Source: Paulinella micropora
Taxonomy: Eukaryota > Cercozoa > Imbricatea > Euglyphida > Paulinellidae
NCBI GenBank assembly: GCA_019918135.1
Contig: WBZZ01004539.1
Coordinates: 45,001-109,000, forward strand
Reading direction: 5' to 3'
Length of the DNA: 64,000 bases
A program made the position numbers and the translations under genes. The notes under the pieces are model-generated. The model had not been told where the DNA came from. It did no database searches and was given only the letters and a program-made list of their open reading frames with translations. Shown piece by piece: positions 59,567 to 64,000 of the stretch (its first letter is position 1; each line of letters begins with the position of its first letter).

Positions 59567-59935
59567 ATGAACATTTACCCAAACCGCAAGGAAGTAAACA
59601 GGCGGGCTTATCAAAAAAGAAAACTAAAACAACAGACACAACAAGCGGGCGACGGCTTTGAACCGAAACCGCTTATAAGACACGATACCACAGAGTTTGA
59701 TTTGGATGAATTATTATTAAAGAGCAACGAATTTAACGAACTCAAAACACAATGTGATAAATTAAAAAAACGGCAGGACAAACAACATGAAAAACGTATT
59801 ATAAATACAGACCAAATATGTGAATTTGTGGCTTATTTACAATGTCAAGTTATGAACCTTCAAAATTACAGAAGCAACAACAAAAAAGAAATTACAGCAA
59901 TTAATGACAAATTGAGCAAACTTAAAAACAAATAA
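59567..59935 (+). CDS. Unrecognised coiled-coil protein
   Basis: 122 residues; basic N-terminus (RKEVNRRAYQKRKLKQQ), then a long coiled coil (LKTQCDKLKKRQDKQHEKR and ITAINDKLSKLKNK). Same direction as 59,004-59,345. Could be a DNA-binding bZIP-like protein, since a basic stretch precedes the coil, but no clear leucine heptads are present. Confidence 0.45.
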   Translation: MNIYPNRKEVNRRAYQKRKLKQQTQQAGDGFEPKPLIRHDTTEFDLDELLLKSNEFNELKTQCDKLKKRQDKQHEKRIINTDQICEFVAYLQCQVMNLQNYRSNNKKEITAINDKLSKLKNK

Positions 59936-60019
59936 AAAATTTATAAAAATATATATGACATTCTATATAAGGCCGTCTATACAGGGTGGTATATGTCGTC
60001 TGAGATAAATCAAAATTCA

Positions 60020-60400
60020 ATCAAATAATTAAAAGGATTGAAGACGAAGACGGCACGAAATTATTGATATATTTGGATACGTTATATTTGTATATTCAAG
60101 CAAAAATCAACAACATTATTATTGATAGCCCCGATTTTGAAGCCGATAGACTTTCCAGCAATTCACCCGTTTCATGAGTTGAAGTTGTTGGACAATAAGA
60201 ACCTTATTAATGGCTTATATATCACTTTAAACCAACTCAAAGAACTTGAAAATATAGATGATTATATAGAAGTAAGAAATATTATTAATGTGGCCGAAGG
60301 TTATCATAAAAGGGGTTATCCATGGCTACTGCACAATGTGATTGACATAAGCAAAAAAATGGACGCCAAAAAAAGAAGAAATAATTTAATTTGTGGCTAA
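60020..60400 (+). CDS. Unrecognised coding region at the centre/right-arm edge
   Basis: The translation contains IYLDTLYLYIQAKINNIIID and, in the 3' part, FHELKLLDNKNLINGLYITL and YIEVRNIINVAEGYHKRGYPWLLHN. Probably one interrupted gene. It ends 2 bases before the right arm begins. No family recognised. Confidence 0.4.
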
Positions 60401-60460
60401 CCAACAGCTCACAACCCGCGACCAACCCGCGAACAATTTTAATTTTTTTCTTTGCCCTGG

Positions 60461-60499
60461 CGGTTAAGGTTATGTGAATTATATGTTAAGGATATGAGA
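60461..60499 (+). promoter_or_regulatory. Promoter-like motif of element D
   Basis: CGGTTAAGGTTATGTGAATT then ATATGTTAAGGATATGAGA, followed by a TTATATAAGATG start about 20 bases on. The left arm has a shorter version at the mirrored place. Confidence 0.6.
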
Positions 60500-60561
60500 T
60501 ACCCCCTTATATAAGATGGCGTATGTCTATCTGATGCGAGAAAGCAAACTGCCCGAGGCCC

Positions 60562-60837
60562 GTGGTTAAATTAATCTGCGAATTCATTGGAACCCGCAAG
60601 AAATGGACGCGGGCGAACTTCAAGGCTGTTGAATGCGACATTAAACTGATGCACGGCGACAATGGTGTGCGGATTAGAGACAAATTAATGGTTATGCCGC
60701 TTATTGAAATGAGAATGCCACAATTGCCACATTTTGAAAACATGTGCGAGGTGTTAATGGCTATTAAAAAGACGGACGACCCCGAATATTACAGCGAGAC
60801 ATGCAACGGCTTATATTATGCCTTGACTAATTGCTAA
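60562..60837 (+). CDS. Unrecognised protein of about 90 residues (right arm)
   Basis: Mirror copy of 55,701-55,976 with the same sequence. The upstream ATG at 60,518 (MAYVYLMRE) is well placed after the promoter-like motif but lies in another frame, so the start is unresolved. Confidence 0.45.
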   Translation: MVKLICEFIGTRKKWTRANFKAVECDIKLMHGDNGVRIRDKLMVMPLIEMRMPQLPHFENMCEVLMAIKKTDDPEYYSETCNGLYYALTNC

Positions 60838-61233
60838 TGAACCGGCGGGTGTATCAAAAAAAGACGAAATTATGTTTTTTGACGTATTAACGAACTGCAA
60901 AATGCTTTTATTTTCCAATAATGGCTTTATCTTGTTGAGCTCGTCAAGAGTGTAATTATTAACCAATGCGGGTATGATTTCCTTTTTTGAAATATGTTTG
61001 ATGGTTTCTTTATCCTTCTTTTTCATTTTCTTATCAATGTCTGCCTGTGGTATGTTATAAATGATTTTCCTTGTGTGATGATAGCGGGTTATCCCGTCTC
61101 TATCAACCCGCGGGACATAATACACATACTCCGTGTATGTCTCGTGTTTGATGGCATGACCCTCCGGCCTTGTTGTTGGTGCTGTGGCTGAGCCTAATGG
61201 CCGACCACGTCCTGTTTTCTTTTTTTCTTCCAT
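60811..61233 (-). CDS. AT-hook-like protein (right arm)
   Basis: Mirror copy of 55,305-55,727, identical in sequence (GRGRPLGS motif near the N-terminus). Convergent with 60,562-60,837 and divergent from the polymerase gene at 61,308 across a very AT-rich gap of about 75 bases. Confidence 0.6.
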   Translation of the reverse strand: MEEKKKTGRGRPLGSATAPTTRPEGHAIKHETYTEYVYYVPRVDRDGITRYHHTRKIIYNIPQADIDKKMKKKDKETIKHISKKEIIPALVNNYTLDELNKIKPLLENKSILQFVNTSKNIISSFFDTPAGSLAISQGII

Positions 61234-61307
61234 TATATAATATATATAAAATATTTCTAAAATAAATATTTAATTATTATTTTTTATTTTTCTTATAATA
61301 TATCACG

Positions 61308-63375
61308 ATGTTGAAAACTGGTATTCAATGCGCCAACAATGTCAAAGTTGTCATGCCCGAGCCTTCAAGGCTGTTAAGGTTAAGTGAATTATATGTTAAA
61401 GATATGAGTAACGATAAATATAAGATTAAGAGTGTTGAAGAAATGAGCACTGCCGACAAAATCAAGAAGCAAGCGATTGAAGACGCCAAAGCCATGAGTG
61501 CTTTGATTGATGCAGAACTTAAACAAATGAAACCTGCGGACAAGGCCGAGCCGGTGGCCGATGTGGTGGCCGATGTGGTGGCCGATGTGGTGGCCGATGT
61601 GGTGGCCGATGTGGTAGCCGATGTGGTGGCGGTTACTGAAGCACCTTTGACTTATTCTTTGAAAATCCCTGATTATGTGCTTACTACGGCTACAACTGGT
61701 GCTTTGAAAAAGATGCAAGAGAGATGGAAGTCGCAGAAAGTCAAGAACTGCGACTTTACGAACTGGCAACTCTATCAGCACAAGAAGCAGAACGTGCGAG
61801 ACTTTTGACTATTGAGGCAGTCATTGAAAATCCTTTATCTTACAAGCTAAATATACTTGCTTATGTGTTGGCCGAGGCAAAAATCCCAGTCCAAGCGCGC
61901 AAGACTACGGACTGGAAACTATCTGCTACAATGATTGCGATTTTACAAAGTGGCAATTGTATCAAGCACAGCAAAAAGCACTAATTCAACAGCCCGAGAT
62001 CAAGAAAGATGCTATTATGCTCACGGAAATATGCGACCTGAATAAGTTGAAGTATATAGTTAATAATCCTGATAAATTCAAGCACCTGATAAGAGCTGAA
62101 TGCTTTGAAGACAAAACATACGACCCGTTTGGACTTGCTAGAAGTTATGCGGATGCATATAATATCATTAGCAAGCAGATTGTGGTATCATACCGACAAA
62201 GAAACGGCCTTGGCCGATATTTTGCTAATAAAGGTTTAAGCCTTCAAGGTTTGGCACGCGAAATACGGCACACGATAGCCCGTGGTGATTATGTTGATAT
62301 TGATATGGTTAATGCACACCCTGTCATATTTGCATTTATCTGTAGTAAGCACGGCTTGCCGACACCTGTATTGAATGCTTATGTGCGTGATAGAGACATT
62401 ATCATTAAGCAGTCGGGACTGGACAAAGAGACTATTAAAAAATGCGTTCTTAGTCTGACTAATGGCGGGCGTCATGACTTCAATGAGGTCGTAGCAATAC
62501 AAAAGTGAACCCTGAGACTAAGGAGTTTATTATCAAATTCAAAGCCGAATTAACTGATATACATAAGAAATTAGCCAACTTACCTGAATATGCAGAGTTA
62601 TTTGAACAACGGCGCGACATTAGAAAGAAAGCGGGCAAAGGCTACAACCATGAGGCAGGTCTTGTCAATGCTTTGATGTGCGACATGGAAAACGATATTT
62701 TAATGGTTATTTACGAGACACTAGACAAGCCCGAGAAATGTGTGTTATGCTTTGACGGTCTAATGATACCGCGTAATCATGAGGCTGATTTGGTAAAATG
62801 TGAGAAAGCAGTGGCCAATGCTTTGGGTATTAATATTAAATTAGTTATCAAGCCGATGAACGAAGGTTTTGATAAAGCACTATTTCAAGCAATGAGTCCA
62901 AATAAAAAAGAAGATGTAGCAAAAAAGATGATTGGTATGATATTAGATGACAATGTGAATGATAGCAACATTGCCGACTGCTTCCATATGCTTATGGGCG
63001 ACGATATCATTACGGTTAACGAAGCGGGAGACGGCTATATCTGGGATGAAACTAATTGTATATGGAAGCCTTCCAGCTCAAGTGCGTTAATGTTGAAAGA
63101 TGTAGTAGAAAACGTGCTTGAACATTTTAGAGAGAAACAACATAAAGCCGAGGGCGATCAAAATAAATTCTATATATTGCAAGTTAAGAATACTATTGAC
63201 ATTAGAAACAGAATTCAAAGTGCTAGAGGTGCCCGCGATTGTTGGACTTTTGCCAAGGACTTTTTTTCTTAATGAAAACTTTGAAAATGCACTCAATAGA
63301 AATCCTTTTGCCAATAAAGCATAAGCTCGTGATTGATTTGCGAACTCGTGCTACACGTGCGAGGACTAAGGAAGA
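61308..63375 (+). CDS. TV-Pol-like polymerase region (right arm)
   Basis: Order: a helical N-terminus with about six VADVV repeats; two copies of a module with LxYxLxIPxYVL and CDFTxWQLYQ; the polymerase part with GLARSYADAYNIISKQIVVS, GRYFANKGLSLQGLAREIRH, DIDMVNAHPVIFAF (motif A), CVLSLTNGGRHDF (motif B region) and VLCFDGLMIPR (motif C); then a helical linker (ADCFHMLMGDDIITVNEAGD, the usual start of a D5-type N-domain). This is the architecture of virophage replication proteins, leading into the SF3 helicase at 63,377. The promoter-like motif at 61,376-61,409 suggests that the working start is the ATG at MSNDKYK. The region is interrupted about three times. Confidence 0.7.
61376..61409 (+). 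promoter_or_regulatory. Promoter-like motif before the polymerase gene
   Basis: TTAAGGTTAAGTGAATTATA then TGTTAAAGATATGA ends in the ATG of MSNDKYK. It also lies inside a longer open frame from 61,308, so either that frame's first codons are not used or the motif doubles as coding sequence. Confidence 0.5.
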
Positions 63376-63376
63376 T

Positions 63377-64000
63377 ATGTTTAGCCTGGAGTGTCCTGTT
63401 GAATTCATATCCGCCGATAAGAGAACTGATGACGATAGACGTGGTCTAGCAAAATTTGTGGAACCGATATTTATGAGAAATAAGGAGTATATTGATTACT
63501 GCCAGATTAAATTAGGCTCATACCTTAGCGGGCGGATTAATCGCGATATTGATATTAATCATGGCGATGGTAAAAATGGTAAGTCATTGTTAATGACGGC
63601 GCTATCTACCATATTAGGCGAATTCTTTGGTTATATAGGTAAAAATGTAGTTGTATGCGATGTGCGGGCTCATAAGAAAGATAATGCGGGAAATCGTACA
63701 AGTCATTTGATGCCGATGAAAAACAAGAGGCGTGTCAGTGTCCAAGAAATAACAGACGACGAAAAAATACACAGTGATATGGTTAAAAAGATAGCAAGCA
63801 ACGACCCGATTGAAGGCGTGCGAGAGGTTTATGGCCGTAAAACTACTACATTAACCCCGATGTGTAAATTGATGATTAACACGAACCACATACCAAAATT
63901 TGATAGCACAGACAATGCCGTCATAGATGGGTTGGTGTTTAATCCATTTAATTCACGCTTTCTTACTAAAACCGCTTTGAATGAAGAAAAAGATAGCGGG
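63377..64000 (+). CDS. SF3 helicase domain (right-arm copy, cut by window end)
   Basis: From MFSLECPVEFI to the window end, 208 codons. Same Walker A (GDGKNGKS), Walker B region and sensor strand as the left-arm copy at 52,106-53,164. Only the window edge limits it here. It probably continues the polymerase gene just upstream as a fusion, the usual arrangement in virophages. Confidence 0.8.
   Translation, partial: MFSLECPVEFISADKRTDDDRRGLAKFVEPIFMRNKEYIDYCQIKLGSYLSGRINRDIDINHGDGKNGKSLLMTALSTILGEFFGYIGKNVVVCDVRAHKKDNAGNRTSHLMPMKNKRRVSVQEITDDEKIHSDMVKKIASNDPIEGVREVYGRKTTTLTPMCKLMINTNHIPKFDSTDNAVIDGLVFNPFNSRFLTKTALNEEKDSG

Larger units (their letters stand above)
52106..64000. mobile_element. 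Element D: virophage/PLV-like replicon in a giant palindrome
   Basis: Two near-identical inverted arms surround a unique centre (56,115-60,401). Arms carry TV-Pol and SF3 helicase genes; the centre carries a YqaJ-like exonuclease and zinc proteins. No capsid gene is visible, and the element runs past the window end, so its class is open. GC content and promoter motif differ from elements A-C. It is broken, with several interruptions plus a rearranged left arm. The near-identity of the arms suggests recent duplication or ongoing homogenisation. Confidence 0.65.
60402..64000. repeat. Right arm of giant inverted repeat (visible part)
   Basis: Inverse of the left arm, starting CAACAGCTCACAACCCGCG. 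It runs past the window end. In this arm the polymerase and helicase parts lie in one direction. Gene content is the AT-hook protein, the about 90-residue protein and the TV-Pol/SF3 genes. Confidence 0.85.

Noticed and set aside
1-64000. tRNA and rRNA genes
   Set aside because: I looked for cloverleaf patterns and rRNA-like conserved stretches and saw none that I could support by eye.

Overview
The window looks like a contig from a unicellular eukaryote whose genome carries several virus-like elements. This is inferred from a TTAGGG-type telomeric array inside the window, one gene with two short GT-AG introns, and repeated sets of virion and replication genes of the Polinton-like virus (PLV) / virophage type. 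I cannot name the host. All virus-like elements are described as fossils: family, span and parts are given, and many of their genes are interrupted.

Region 1 (1 to about 12,200) is GC-rich, with long G/C homopolymers and strong hairpins between genes. It holds an F-box-like gene end, a CoiA-like nuclease gene with an internal domain duplication, a membrane glycoprotein, an F-box/LRR gene and several unrecognised genes, some interrupted. It may be host DNA or DNA from a large GC-rich virus; I cannot decide which.

Region 2 (element A, about 12,300-23,700) is AT-rich and PLV/Polinton-like: a cysteine protease, a packaging ATPase, a small basic protein, a two-helix membrane protein, a modular fibre with a C-terminal S74-type chaperone, a DUF5754-like protein and an rve integrase. 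No major capsid gene is recognisable here. An intron-containing gene and a coiled-coil gene follow the integrase.

Region 3 (element B, 24,064-48,044) is a PLV bounded by terminal inverted repeats of about 1.48 kb. It carries an AEP primase/SF3 helicase, fibre, PLA2-domain minor capsid protein, packaging ATPase, double-jelly-roll major capsid protein, penton-like protein, GIY-YIG nuclease and, at the inner edge of the right repeat, a tyrosine recombinase whose motifs match telomere resolvases (protelomerases) of the TelN/TelK type. The outer about 400 bp of each terminal repeat is a near-perfect palindrome with a non-palindromic AT-rich centre.

Region 4 (element C, about 48,058-51,900) begins head-to-head with B. 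It has a second, diverged palindrome with a related centre, then TTTAGGG/TTAGGG repeats, then a second telomere-resolvase-like gene, a GIY-YIG gene, a C2H2 protein and small genes.

Region 5 (element D, about 52,000 to beyond the window end) is a giant inverted repeat: two near-identical arms of at least 3.6 kb around a unique 4.3 kb centre. The arms carry a TV-Pol-like polymerase with an SF3 helicase; the centre carries a YqaJ-like exonuclease and zinc-binding proteins. A recurring motif upstream of its genes looks like a promoter.

The most interesting observation is the repeated pairing of a telomere-resolvase-like recombinase with a large imperfect palindrome at element ends. This is what a eukaryotic virus-like element with covalently closed hairpin telomeres would leave when integrated.
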